Assembly: GCF_023078275.1 (NCBI RefSeq) | Contig: NC_062977.1 | Location: 15,645,118-15,709,117, forward strand | Reading direction: 5' to 3' | Length of the DNA: 64,000 bases | From: Leguminivora glycinivorella | Taxonomy: Eukaryota; Arthropoda; Insecta; Lepidoptera; Tortricidae | In this document: positions 22,404-34,314 of the stretch, piece by piece | How positions within the stretch are numbered: the first letter of the stretch is position 1 | How the letters are laid out: each line of letters starts with the position of its first letter | Notes under the pieces: generated by a model | What the model saw: only the letters and a program-made list of their open reading frames with translations | What the model was told of the DNA's origin: nothing | The model's database searches: none | Position numbers and translations under genes: made by a program

Positions 22404-23233
22404 CTGGAATGATACAAGACAGGATTAATAAAAGTTTATTGTAAAAAAAATATATTTGAAGTTTTGGTTTTTTTGTCGCTGGCTGCAGGGACTTTACTTT
22501 CAACGGGAAACTACTAAAATAAGTACCAAAATAAAAATACCTTTCCATAATTTCGATAATCTAGTTTTGGTGGCCAATTTAAATGACAATTTCGTGTTGG
22601 TCTGATCAAATTCAAACACCCAGATACCAACTGATATACTAATCAATACACTTTTTCAAACCTAGTTGTTCCCTGGTAATACATTATGTCAATACTTAGG
22701 TCCATTAAATAATAAATATTTTTTAAATTTCAAACCTAAATTAGAATCCGCGTCGATGTAAAAATAAACCATGCCATCATCTTGTCCTCTTGTTTACACT
22801 AAAATGCAATTAAACTTACCTGTTCTATATTCAACCGACACTACCTACTCGTAAGACGTGATGTCTTACGTTCCATTGTCAATTTAACGGTCAACATTAA
22901 CCAATTCAGAAAGGTATGTGGAAAAGCTCACATCAGTTACGCCACTTCTGAATATCAGTGGATCTGGCCACCGGTCACCGTGTTCCGTATCAATAGTGAA
23001 ATGCAAATATTTAATCCCGTTGAGTGTTTGTCGTAAAACAAATTCAATGACGTCATAGAGATAAATGGAAGGTTGAAATGCATGTGGATTGTATGGAAAC
23101 GTTGTGTGACATGTTTAGAGGATAATAAGAGTACATACATATCTTAAATGCGAAAATGCTAAATGTATTTAAACCTGTTAAACACATTTGTTATTTAATT
23201 CAAAATATACTCGTTTTAGAACTTGGATTATGT

Positions 23234-23337
23234 ATTAGACTTATATTGACCGGGATATAGACCGTGATTACCTTTTTGATTTTTGTCGAGCTCAAAAAGG
23301 TAATCACGGTCTATATCCCGGTCAATATAAGTCTAAT
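23234..23337. repeat. Perfect inverted repeat, 46-bp arms
   Basis: Bases 23234-23279 (attagacttatattgaccgg...) return exactly inverted at 23292-23337 around a 12-base loop. It lies in the intron between the two coding exons of the minus-strand gene and would fold in the pre-mRNA. Likely a very young MITE. Confidence 0.85.
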
Positions 23338-23545
23338 GAAAATAACCGTGAATCATTCAAAACTCTTATTGGATTAAGTAATTATTAGAATTATAGTTTT
23401 AGCGGATGCTGATATTTGTAGTATTTTTTAACCTTTAATACTACTTGCTATAACTTTTCTCGATAATCGAGACTTGAACAGCATTGAGCATTGAATTAAT
23501 AGGTGTGTGGGTAGGTAATTAGGCTTAGGTACTTTTAAGTACATG

Positions 23546-23685
23546 TACAGTCAACCAATTGGGACCATAGGCCACTGTAGAACTATGTCATAGTGCCGTT
23601 ATAAATCATATTGTAAGAAGTCTCTTACTGCTTGTCATTTTGACATGGTTGTAGAGTGGCCTAGGATTCCAATTGGTTGACTATA
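23546..23685. mobile_element. MITE with CAGTCAACCAATTGG ends, TA target (mariner type)
   Basis: cagtcaaccaattgg at 23548 and its inverse ccaattggttgact at the right end, with ta on both flanks. 136-bp non-coding body, in the same intron as the 46-bp inverted repeat. Confidence 0.75.
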
Positions 23686-23767
23686 CCAACACAATCTTAG
23701 TAAGAAATCAAATTCTCAAAAAAATACTGTAAAGTATGTTATGTGCAAAGACAACAACATAACTTAC

Positions 23768-24317
23768 CTTTCTGTTGGTTTCTTTGAAGCTCCTTCATGG
23801 CTTCCCGCGCGTTGTACAAAGTCTGGGTAGTGCAGGACGACACAGGTCTGATGGAGATTCTCTGCAGCCCGCTCCCTTGCAGTAACGTAGCCATTACTCG
23901 TTTAGGTTCCTCCTTCTCCGGACTTCTGCTATACGTCCCGTACACATTCTGCTCTTGATCATCATCCATATCAACAAAGCTGTCCTCGAACTGTTCAAAG
24001 CTCTCTAGATCAGAGTCCAACTCGCCTCGCGAACCGTGAGTTTTTGGGCGGTAGAAAGAGTCTGAGTTACGACGGTATTCTATTGCCTTTGGCTCTGGAG
24101 TGGAAAAGCTCCTCATGACGTAGCTTCTTTGACTGGGCAGAGGACTTTGAGGAGCGCTCTCTTGATCCCTTCGCGTTGACGGTGAAGAGTAACTTCTAGG
24201 GAGCAGGGTCCGAGAAGCTGGTATCATCTTACGCTGCTGTGGTTGATTAGATCTAATTGATATCAGGCTTCGTCCTCGCCCGGCACTGTGCACAGGCGGT
24301 GTATCCTTACGCCGCAT
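23768..24317 (-). CDS. First coding exon of an unidentified minus-strand gene, 183 codons
   Basis: The ATG at 24317-24315 is preceded in frame by two adjacent stops (TAA TAA, two codons upstream), so it is the natural start. The exon ends CAGAAAG|GTAAGT in phase 1 at 23768. The product is basic and Ser/Arg/Pro-rich (RRDQESAPQSPLPSQRSY, several SFS/SYS sites) followed by an acidic patch (DSDLESFEQFEDSFVDMDDD) and a helical end (LYNAREAMKELQRNQQ). It looks like a disordered, phosphorylation-prone N-terminus. I do not recognise the family. It continues in the exon at 22403. Confidence 0.75.
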
Positions 24318-26340
24318 GACTTATTAACGAAGACGTGCGGTACTCAGTAGAGGCTTCAATTGACTGAGACTAGAACACTGTTGGACATTCGCATGTAACT
24401 TCACCCGTGCACCATCCGTGTCGGAAACTAGATCTTGTTTCCAATATTTCTGTATAATGCGTTAATTCGATCTGTCAGGACACGCATAGCGCACAGATTG
24501 AATTGCTCGAAGGTTGCGCAGATGATATATCATATGGTAAGCGACACGATCGTCCTGGAGATAAAGCTGGGTATGCGTATATGCCACAATTAAGATTAAT
24601 TACGGAGATTTCGCTCCTGCCGCAGTCAGATCTGCGATAAGTTACGGACTTAATCTCCCGTACACGTGTAAGCGTATATGTGACAAATCTGATTTCATGG
24701 TCCCCGTTTTAATCGCAATTAATTGCACGATACTGATCAGCAGCAGCACAGATTATCCAGCCACGATATTGAAAAAAAAACACATGTACACAACACATAC
24801 CCATACCACACAACACAAACATTAAACAAAGTTCTATATATCTAAACTGCTATATGTTCTTATTCACACTAAACAAGTCACAAGTATGGCAGCGGTAAAC
24901 ATTATGCTAAATTTTATGGTCCAAGATCACGTGTAAGGGCAACCTGCGACACTGAGCTTTCGGCACTCAATGCGAAGAGGCTGCGCTGGAGCACCGTAGG
25001 CGGACAACTTTCTCTTCGCTTACATGATGGGCTTTAGATTAATAACTCATATTAAACCACGCTTCGGTGATTTGCTTATCGCCAAATATTATAGGAATCA
25101 CGTATTTATAACGTGAACTTTATTAATTGCCGTATCGTAATCGTAGCATATACATATGTTATGGTCATATTTATCAGGTATCATTTGCTACGGATGGGTG
25201 GTTATTTATTCTCATGTGCTACATAAGTAATTAATAAAATACAAGTACCATTAATTCAACCTTAATTATGGGTATGAATCGTTTTATCGTCTGTTTGGTA
25301 ATAAATGTCGGGAATTATTGTCTCGTAAATAATCTACTTTTAGGACAAACTGAATAACTATCTAACAGAACACGATTCTGGCCTCCTAAATATACAATTA
25401 CAAGTTATTTATGAGGGAACAAACAGACGTAAGTACATACATACATGTTACATACCAGCAGACATATATAACTCCTAATATTCGATCCTCTTTGATACCA
25501 GTCAAAGTCATATCCCAACCCTCCTTTTGCGTTATCTAGTAAGTACTGTATTTTGCAGTGTTATTTAAACAGGCACCGGTCAATATGGGAGGTACTGTAG
25601 GTATAGGTAATTACTGTATTTTCCGATAGTATTTTTTCCAAGTTACGATTTCTTCCATTCGTACTTTTTACCGCTTTGTGTTTTTCTAAAATAAGCATGT
25701 AATTTCATTGACTTCAATACCTTCCCTTCCAAGTACTTATCTTTAGATAGGGTTCTGATAAAAAGTTTCTAAATATTGTTACTTATAATTTCCCACAATA
25801 CATATTTTATTCGTTTACCAATATATATTTTTTATAGGGAATAATTTATGTCCGACGCGTTTTTTTTTCCTGCCTAATTTTGGTTTTTGTATCGTATCGT
25901 AGGCTATATAATATTGTATCGCAGGCTTCAGACATACCTGAGCATTTTCAGAATTTGGGGCCCCCAACTAGCGTAAGTTGTTAACAAAAATTAACATAAC
26001 ATGTTACAAAAAATTGTTTTTGTGTTAATTACATAAACTTTAAGCGATAGTCTACATTCAGAACGTGAAGAAAATAATTTTTTGGACAGATTTTATGCTT
26101 AACCTAACATAAATATGCCTACCGTGATTTTTTTTTCATCTATAGGAATATCTATAGGAATAGATGATAGCGCTTAATGGGGTACACGATCAGGTTAATG
26201 GAATACAAGATTGAAAAACAAGAGAAATTTTCTTTAAAACTGCATCTGCCTTAAAAGCTAGTGCATAGATATTAAATGACGCCAAAAAAGTAACAGGAGG
26301 CAGCAAAGTTCAGATTTCTTGGTTTCTTGTCTCTAGATAG
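24318..26340. other. 5' flank of the minus-strand gene; no gene recognised
   Basis: 5' UTR and promoter of the gene starting at 24317 should lie here. I found no clear TATA box or upstream exon. The rest is AT-rich. Confidence 0.4.
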
Positions 26341-26344
26341 AGCA

Positions 26345-26512
26345 GGCCCCGTAGCCGAATTGCACTTCTACGACGCAAATCCAAAACGAAACGCCGCGAA
26401 AGGTAGTCTGGCTCTGTCGCGCCAATACGCAAGAGCGATAGAGATAGGTATCTACGAGCGTTTCGTTTCGTGAGCGTTTCGTGAGCGTTTATACCATTCG
26501 GCTACGCACGCA
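26345..26512. mobile_element. GTAGCCGAATGGCA MITE (copy 2)
   Basis: Ends cccgtagccgaattgcac and, inverted, ccattcggctacg; interior shares gcgccaatacgcaagagcga and gtttcgtgagcg with the other copies. Confidence 0.75.
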
Positions 26513-26636
26513 AGAACGAAATAACTGTTTGAAATGTGTTTCGTACGACTTCCTTGAAAGTCACATTTTTAGGACGCTTTCTACCGAAGTTTGTTTACTA
26601 TATGTCGGTAACTAGGTATATACAACTGTATAACTA

Positions 26637-27661
26637 TCCATACTAATATTATAAATGGGAAAGTGTGTGTGTCTGTTTGTTTGTCCGTCTTTCACGGCAA
26701 AACGGAGCGCCTAATTGACGTATTTTTAGGGTTCCGTACCAAAAAGGTACAACAGGAACCCTTATGGTGCGACTCTGTCCGTCTGTCTGTCCGTCTGTCA
26801 CATTCCTAAATATCTCGAGAACTACTAATGCTAACTTGAAATTTGGAATAGTTGTGAACATTGTAAACCTCTACAAATAGAAAGTATAATTTTTTTAAAT
26901 ATATTAATTTTAATTGTAGAAAATGGCCAAAATGAAAGGGGGGCAAACTGTAAATTTCAAGTTACTAGGTCAAGTGGGGTATCGTTGGAAAGAGCTCAAA
27001 TTGAACGTGAATAAACTATTTTTTATATTTTTTTTGTTGTGGAAAAAAAAATAATTTTGAAGGAAAATGTAAAAAAAAATACCGTTCCCCCCCTTATCTC
27101 CGAAGTTTACCAACGAAAAATTATGAAAATTTTAGTAAACATTGGTTTTATGCTATATATTACAGGAAAAATATAATCGTGTTTGTATTTTGAATACTTT
27201 TTTTTTAATTGACAAAAAACTTTTCAGATTTTTACTTTCAATTTACCCACCCTTGCGGATGTATATCGTACTTAAAATTAATACGAGATGTTACGTAAAC
27301 CATCTTCTGTCCAATAAAGTAAAAACTGTTTAAATCGGTTAACATTATAAAGAATTATCCCTGAAAAACCAGGTCGCGCAAATTAGTTAGCAAATTGACC
27401 GGGAGATGGCGCTATACACAATAATACTCATTAGTGCCTATACTTTTGTCTTCTAGTCAAGTCATTATATAGAGTTATATGAAAATATGAGATTATTTTT
27501 ACTAGGTAGTTTGAAAGAAAGTTTGTACGGAACCCTCGGTGGGCGAGTCCGACTCGCACTTGGCCGGTTTTTTTTAAGTGGAGATAGTTGAAGGGATGGA
27601 GAGTGACATAGCCTACTTTTTGTCTCTATCTAACGCGAGCGAAGCCGCGAGCAAAAGCTAG
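26637..27661 (+). mobile_element. Lep1-type Helitron interrupted by another repeat
   Basis: Starts tccatactaatattataaat after A, ends gcaaaagctag before T. The left part stops at about 26726 (aattgacgtattttt) and resumes at about 27570 (aagtggagatagttgaaggg), matching the intact copy at 9790. The intervening ~840 bases are a separate insertion. Confidence 0.8.
26727..27569 (-). mobile_element. Dispersed GGGTTCCGTA / CCGGCCAAGTGCGAGTC repeat
   Basis: Begins gggttccgtaccaaaaaggt and ends gagtccgactcgcacttggc cggtttttt. It includes the ctgtccgtctgtctgtccgtc tract. The class is not settled by the sequence; no coding frame is convincing. Other copies: 30097-30240 (part), 40987-41573, 58050-59133. 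Confidence 0.65.
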
Positions 27662-27847
27662 TAATATATAACTGTCAAACTTTAATTTTAACAGAATACC
27701 GGAGCGAGAGGAAAAGTGCTGCGCCTGCTTGTATGTCAATAATTTATATGCTTGAAGGTGATTTTGCTGGTTGGTTGCAGGCAGTAAAAATATTTAATGT
27801 GTAGTGTTAAACTGTGAGGTCGACTAAGGTGCTCAAAAAAATCTATA

Positions 27848-28062
27848 AGGTACATTCGGGGCAAATCTCGACTGGGGGTCAAATGTAACTGGTCCATTTT
27901 TTCCATGTTTTACAATGTTTGCATTAATAAATAGAGTGTCCACCGGTTATATATGGTAGGCGTGTTCAGTGGATACATGTAGAACTCAACATCATAGTGG
28001 AAAACATGGATTAAGTAGTTATAATTGCCACCAATCGAGATTTGCCCCGCTGTACCTTACCT
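27848..28062. mobile_element. MITE with GGTACAGCGGGGCAAATCTCGA ends
   Basis: Left ggtacattcggggcaaatct and right gagatttgccccgctgtacc are inverted partners. Two relatives lie at 35457-35753 (interrupted by a Helitron) and, truncated, at 40057-40160. Confidence 0.75.
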
Positions 28063-28675
28063 GTGTATTAATCATCTTGATAGAGGCTTTCTTTAAATAT
28101 TATATTATTGAACACCTTGGCCGTTCAGATAAATCTGTCGCTGACTTTACCTGGTTGAGTAATTCCGATTGGCTTGATGGTGCCAACAATCCATAAATGG
28201 TCTGTCACGATAGGTGAAAGGGTCAAGAGTCAAGACAGTGATGCGACCTCAATTGGGAATAAAGTCTTACTGGGATTAACAGATAATTGCTGATTCCAAC
28301 TTATTGGCAACGTGCATGACAGAGTGGCGCTGATTGTCACAAATACATGTCATCTTATGGGTATATCCAACATTAATTCTAGCGACGGCTGTTGGAACTT
28401 GGACACCATACAATTTTATATAGTAAAATCACCATAATTTAATAAAGATAAACAAGCTATTATCGTCTATCTACAGTCTACACATATGAAAGGGTTTTCA
28501 ACAGGCCACAGTTTACCTCACACGGTTTAATAATTGAATATGCAAGTACTAAATTCATACATACACACTCACGTCCGTATTTACAAAAGTAAAAACTACT
28601 CAAGTTTCAGTGCCACTCTTAACAAGAAAAGTGTCGCTTAACTTCAAACTTGATCCATCCAGCCGTACCATGCTT

Positions 28676-28786
28676 CCAATTTTATCACTTATCCACGTGG
28701 ATAAGACATCTGTCACTCTCACACTGACATACTTGCCCAAGCGTGACAGAAGTCTTATCCACGTGGAAAAGTGATAAAATTAGAAA
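28676..28786. mobile_element. Palindromic MITE
   Basis: ccaattttatcacttatcca... pairs with ...gtggaaaagtgataaaatt; both arms contain ttatccacgtgg. Spacer ~45 bases. Confidence 0.7.
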
Positions 28787-28789
28787 CAT

Positions 28790-30095
28790 GATACGCCGGC
28801 TGCTTTACCTAAGGTTGAATGTGGGTTGAATATATAGAAAATATAATAAGACCCGAAAGATAATCAACCTTATAGCAGAATGGATTTACCCAGTTTTGAA
28901 GTTAAGTGACACAAGAAAAAGTGTTAACTTAAATTGTGATATTGCAGTGACAAGTTGCTAACCTCATCGTAAGTATAATTATTGCATTGTACCACGTACC
29001 ATGTACCACATTTGTCCTGCATGTACAACACGCCATGATTACTATAATCATCAAGCCGTCAGAGCTTGACAAAGTAACTTATCCATCAATCATCAGGTAT
29101 TGTGGTTTTAATGACATTGTCAAGCGTTTGTAAATAGGTAATATTACCTAAGTTAAGTAGTAGATTGTGTCTGTCTAACTTTGTTTAATGGCAAAGATCA
29201 AATACTAGGCATGCGTTAGATACACCGCGGAAGCTGTCTAGAATTAATTTGGTATTCAAATAGATTAAGGGCGGATCAAGAAATAATTTATAAAAAATAT
29301 AATAAAACATTTTTTCATCATCTATGCATAAAATTCGTACACCTTTGGGGGACGCTCGGCTAGATGGCGCTAATATTAATATTTGACATTTTAACACATA
29401 TCAAGCTAAGAATATGGGCCGAATTGGGAAAATTGTCATAACTGAGGTTTCAAAGTATTAAGCTTGTGACGAGAGATGGCAGTCTATGCACTGTGATTAC
29501 ATATTTTACTTTGAGAGTAATAACTCTCTATAATACTTGATCCTCTTTGCTAGTATGTGAATCGAATGATTTTAAAGCCATCTAGCGAAGTATTACGACT
29601 CTACAGAGGCTCTACCGGCCTCTACCACACTTGAAAAGCCACTAATGTCAGAGCGGTTCGCAAGATGGGGCCACTGTTAAACACGGAGCAAAGGCTACTC
29701 AAGATATTTCAGTGATATCAACGAGATCAACAGAGTTTTCCAAAAATCTGTAGCCCTGGGAGTCTATTAACTCATTTTACATTTTTAAACTCCATGCTAC
29801 TAAGCTTATGTGGAATGATTAATGAGAAAAACTACCAGAGGTTGAAGAAACAAAAGAGGAGATGACTCTTTGGAATTTTCAAACCTAACATTCCAAAATT
29901 GTATGTAAATTTGAAGTGGTTCAAAGTTTTATCTAAACGTGAAGAAGTATCAGAAAATACATCTGCACATGGAAGTAAGTAAACACTTTATTGTACAAGA
30001 AAAGAATACCTACAACACATATAGAGGTAAAATAAATTAAATAGTTTCAGTACAAATACAAAGGCGAACGTTTTATGGGATCTCTTCCAGTTAAC
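28790..30095. other. No gene recognised
   Basis: Non-coding, AT-rich; no supported exon or repeat boundary. Confidence 0.4.
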
Positions 30096-31023
30096 CTTTT
30101 TTAGGGTTTTACAACAGGAATTTGTGCGACTCTGTCCGTCTGTCTGTCCGTCTGTCACATTGTTAAATATCTCGAGAACTACTTATGCTATCGATATGAA
30201 ATTTGGAATAGTTATAAAAATTGTGAACCTCTACAAGTTGAAAGTATTTTTTTTTATTTGTATTTCGATGACTCGGTAGTCTCGGTACCCAGGAAAGATT
30301 TATTTAGGAAGAGACATCAGAATTTTGAGTTATAGTTTTATTCATGCCACACTGGCAATTTATGTATTATAAGTGTCATAAACAAACAGGACCTTGTTTG
30401 TCCACGGCCACGGACTCATGTTTATCGACTCAAGACCAAAGAACACCTTACATCAGGTCAGTCAATACCGTTGCAAAATCGAAGTGTCATGCATAGATTC
30501 ACTCACAAGTGCCTTTAACGATTTTCGCAACTTTTTCGTTGACTCGCCTACTACAGGCAGTATTCGTAAGCCGAGATTATTCGAAAGGTTGACTAGCGTA
30601 AATAAGAACTTCGGATAACGTAAATGTGCGGCTAAAGCGGGCCTACCAGCGGTCAAGTTCTTTTCGGCGTATGATTCGCTTTTATGTTGCTCAAATACAG
30701 AAAAGTGATCTGGTGGCATTAACGAATGATTCAGATTACGGCAATTCATTTAAGGCGATTATTAGAGCAATTCATGTAAAACAGACAAAAAATAGTTGCT
30801 AAATGATCCGAACATTTTATTAACATAATTAATAAATTGACGTAGGTACGCTTTTTTGCTTGGAGTACAGGAAACTATTGAATCTTGATTTCTATTGTCC
30901 GCACCCAGGGTACATTGCTTACGATTCACCTACTCAGTACCTGCGCCTAATAAGATACAGTTCTTAAGCTTTTCTAGTAGGTACCAGGTACTCTCACTGT
31001 ATACAACTCACTGTCGTAGTTCA

Positions 31024-31245
31024 GGGATTTTATCAAATCCCTAAACAAATCTAGTGAAATGACAAAACGTGGCGTGTCCGTTGGCCGATTTTGTGATCTC
31101 ACTAAACAGAGTCAGGGATTTAGTCAAATGACTGAAATTTTCTAGAGAAATGATGAAATGGATTCGGCATTTTGACATCCTGCGTGATTTGATCAAATCC
31201 CTTAGAGATTTGATCAAATCTCTGTTTTGGCCATTTTCCTGCGAC
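31024..31245. repeat. Cluster of GGGATTTGATCAAATCCC-type palindromes
   Basis: agggattttatcaaatccct near 31023, gggatttagtcaaatgactg near 31113, gtgatttgatcaaatccctt near 31184 and gagatttgatcaaatctctg near 31204 form one inverted-repeat element of about 220 bp. Short open frames on both strands are by-products of the symmetry. Confidence 0.6.
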
Positions 31246-31339
31246 ATATATACCTACTTATATTTAAGTGCGCAAGAGTTAAAAACTGAGCAGATACTTC
31301 TTCGGCGTAACCTTCTCTTCTTTCTCTCCTTCGTCTTGG

Positions 31340-31425
31340 TGTGCAGTGAGCTGCAAAAGTGCATGGCGCACTTATCAATGAATTCATTAATAATTTCTCC
31401 ATACAATTTCGCAGCTCACTGTACC
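31340..31425. repeat. Inverted repeat centred on AATGAATTCATT
   Basis: gtgcagtgagctgcaaaagtg and its imperfect inverse ttcgcagctcactgtac flank an aatgaattcatt centre. Likely a MITE. It ends about 55 bases upstream of the candidate TATA box. Confidence 0.6.
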
Positions 31426-31480
31426 TTGTTGCGGATCCCAAAGTTCTCACTTACACTGGTTCGATTAGCATCGTGAGAGG

Positions 31481-31633
31481 TATAAAATTATAATATTGGT
31501 ATTGGTAATACTGCCGCTGCGTAAGCGCAGGCAGGGCTCTGGTTATACAAACAACTTAGTCGGCGCAGACGACGCTCCTCGTGCAGACTATCGCGCAAGC
31601 GCGCTGCGTTCAATCGGGAAAAAGAGATCGCGG
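31481..31633 (+). promoter_or_regulatory. TATA box and candidate untranslated first exon, plus strand
   Basis: tataaaa at 31481-31487 is followed by a GC-rich, start-codon-free stretch from about 31510 that ends cgcgg|gtaagt at 31633/31634, a strong donor. The FAR gene's first coding exon has an acceptor and only 7 untranslated bases, so an upstream non-coding exon must exist. This is a candidate, about 15 kb away. Evidence is positional; RNA data would decide. Confidence 0.35.
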
Positions 31634-31919
31634 GTAAGTTTTTACTTTCTTTTTACTATTCAATTAACAAGTATATAACCTTTTATAATATGATTGTAGT
31701 TATTCGATTTTTGTATAAGAGTGGTAGTTTTATAACGTGTTTAAAGTGTTTTGAACTAGTTCGGTCGCGGTGTATGCATGTGATAGTTGAAATGTTTGTG
31801 TTGTGTTACGTATAGAACATTACCGATACGTGTAATTAACTGCAAATTACATTACAGCCCTATAAAATATACTTAATTCATGTTTAATCCCTTACAAAAG
31901 AATATGAGATGCTTTTAAG

Positions 31920-32389
31920 TAGAGATGGGCCGAGTATGGACTTTGCCGAATACGAATATTCGGCCGAACATTCGGTTCAGCTCTTACCGAACTGAATATT
32001 CGGCCGAATATTCGGTTAAGCCATGTTTTAAAAGGGGATGTTCATTAAAACTATTAAATGATTGATAATGGTAACATTACGTTACTACAACTATGTTTTT
32101 CATGATTTAGTGGATAACTTTGTTAAAACAACTATTTAACTTTTTTACAAAACAATTGTATTGATATGTTGACGCAATTGGTTTCTCTCTTTTTAGCAGT
32201 TCCTTGAAAAGCTACTAAAATAGGAGCTTATTATCCAATGGAATACGTAAGATCTTCATTAGTTATTTACTTTGTTTATTCGGTAAATATTCGGCAATGC
32301 AACAGAATTATTCGGCCGAATACGAACATTGAAAAACTAGCCGAATATGCCGAATACCGAATATTTACCGAATATTCGGCCCATCTCTA
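31920..32389. mobile_element. hAT-type MITE (ATTCGG family), 470 bp
   Basis: Ends tagagatgggcc / ggcccatctcta, 8-bp duplication cttttaag at 31912-31919 and 32390-32397. Inverse orientation to the copy at 4595. It lacks the inserted 432-bp repeat and so serves as the empty-site reference for it. Confidence 0.9.
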
Positions 32390-32595
32390 CTTTTAAGTAA
32401 GTCGCGAGGTAAATAAAGTTAAGTACCTAGTATTGTACGTCATCCCGCGCATTATTTAGGTTTGTAAAAATACATCAGTGAGACAGTTTGTTTATTATCA
32501 GGTGTTCTAATGTTATCATGAATATTATAACATTTATAACCATACGTATTTATGTATAGTACCAAATATGTAGTACCTAAGTCCTATACGTCAGC

Positions 32596-32907
32596 AATTC
32601 CCGTTAAGTTTGTACATTTGGATCACGTCTTCGATTTGGATAAAAATTGGTAGGCTGATAGAGTCCACGATGCTGAGCAGGATCCACTAGGTTTCCCAAA
32701 ATGTCCTAGGTTGATTGTATGAAACTTTCCTTTTTTGTTACCGAAAATGTATAGAAACCTGGTAACAAAAAAGGAAGGTTTCATACAAACTACATAGGAC
32801 ATTTTGGGAAACCTAGCGGATCTTGCTCAGCATCATGGACTCTATCAGCCTACCATTTTTTATCCAAATCGGAGACGTGATCCAAATGTACAAACTTAAC
32901 GGGAATT
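32596..32907. mobile_element. Long-hairpin MITE, ~310 bp
   Basis: aattcccgttaagtttgtac at the left pairs with gtacaaacttaacgggaatt at the right. Pairing continues with few mismatches to the centre (aaaggaaggtttcatacaa against its inverse), giving arms of about 140 bases. Confidence 0.8.
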
Positions 32908-33259
32908 ACTGGTGTATACTCAATAGTGTGGGCTACCAACCTGTCACTGTAATAGTTATCACAATATCTTCTTCTGCCAACCTCCAAATTGTTAAGAGTT
33001 CCACTGAAACTTGACTAGGTGACCACTCGTTTAGGAAATACAGGCGGGTGTTTATGTATGTATTATATCTAATGCGCCAAAGTGCAAATCGCATGAAATT
33101 AAGTGCCAATTAGCAAATGGTCAGGATATGACTCGCGAAAATGAAGAAAGTGCCTGTAATTACCTATTTCCTCTACTGTGTTGTGTTTTGCAACCTAACC
33201 CACAAGTTACTAATATCATCTCAATGTAGTGTTGTGTTAAGTTAAGGTACTTCTTGCAA

Positions 33260-33382
33260 GGCAAACATGGTCGCGCTATAAATGATAAAAGATCAGGCCG
33301 CCACTATCGCACTATTTGTAAGTGCGATAAGGACGACCTGATGTTTTATCATAAGTATGTCTATTGCGCGACCATGCTTGCC
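33260..33382. mobile_element. Palindromic MITE, CATGGTCGCGC family (copy 1)
   Basis: catggtcgcgct...gataaaagatcaggccg folds on its inverse; loop sits at tatttgtaagt. Same family as 49246-49358. Confidence 0.75.
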
Positions 33383-33477
33383 TGCCTTGGGCTCTTTTAG
33401 ATTTTTCAGTACCTATCCATATTTGGTTTTCTACGATGGTATTTAACCAACTGAAGCAGCTGTTTTTCAAACTCTAC

Positions 33478-33622
33478 AATATGTGAGTGTGTTGAGTAAA
33501 GCGTCCCACTTTGTCGGTTACCATTAAGGCGAGATTTACTTGTATCTTTATATGAATAAACTGACAAAGTGGCTTTATAACAATCGACAAAGTGGGACGT
33601 TCTCCCGTGCACGCTCACATAC
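33478..33622. mobile_element. MITE with GTCCCACTTTGTCG arms
   Basis: atgtgagtgtgttgagtaaa-gcgtcccactttgtcg pairs imperfectly with cgacaaagtgggacgttctc-ccgtgcacgctcacat. Confidence 0.6.
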
Positions 33623-34130
33623 TTATTTAGAAAATTTGTGCCTGAGAACCAACTGGGAACTCAGGAGGTTAAAAAATGACATAATGATAGGAACCTGTTT
33701 GGCCTTTCTTGCGAGATTGTCATCAGTTATCGATGATAACCTTTATTTGCAAAGCATCTTTTATTTCACAGGTTGGAACAACCGAGTAGGGTGATTTCAC
33801 CAAATATTAGACTGTAGGATTCATTTTTAACACTGTTGGTTTCTGAAATGTTCCTGCTCATATTTCCTGTCGGTTATAAGTTATATTTTATATTATTTCA
33901 AATAGTGTAACGACTAACACTTCGATTTGTGTAACATTTCCCTCTCTTTCAGATTTCTACTTAATACATAGATAAGCTGACGCTTGTATTACCAAAAGGG
34001 GTAGGTGGAGCACATGAAGTTGCTCAATTTTTCTGTGGCACTTTTAGCAACATAGAGGTGGTTGACAAAAAATTAAAATGTCATAATATAATACAGTGAC
34101 AAGTTACCAGCGTATCGACTACACTACACC
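33623..34130. other. No gene recognised
   Basis: AT-rich non-coding DNA. Confidence 0.4.
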
Positions 34131-34135
34131 ACAAT

Positions 34136-34314
34136 AAGGAGGCACACTCAAAGGTTATGACAGATGGCGCCACCTTATTAGTCCATTACACAGATAAAGA
34201 TAAAGAAGATGATATTTATTTTCTCTCTCTCACATATGAATGCCAGTGACTTACCTAGGTCACTAGCACAGGCGCCGCCTGGCGGGAAAAAATGACAGTG
34301 TGCCTCCTCATTGA
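34136..34314. mobile_element. Probable MITE with AGGAGGCACACT ends
   Basis: aaggaggcacactc and, inverted, agtgtgcctcct bound a ~180-bp non-coding block that also contains ggcgcc motifs near each end. Confidence 0.5.

Noticed and set aside
31150..31476. Overlapping ~100-residue frames on both strands
   Set aside because: They arise from two palindromic elements; sequence on both strands mirrors each other and shows no domain.
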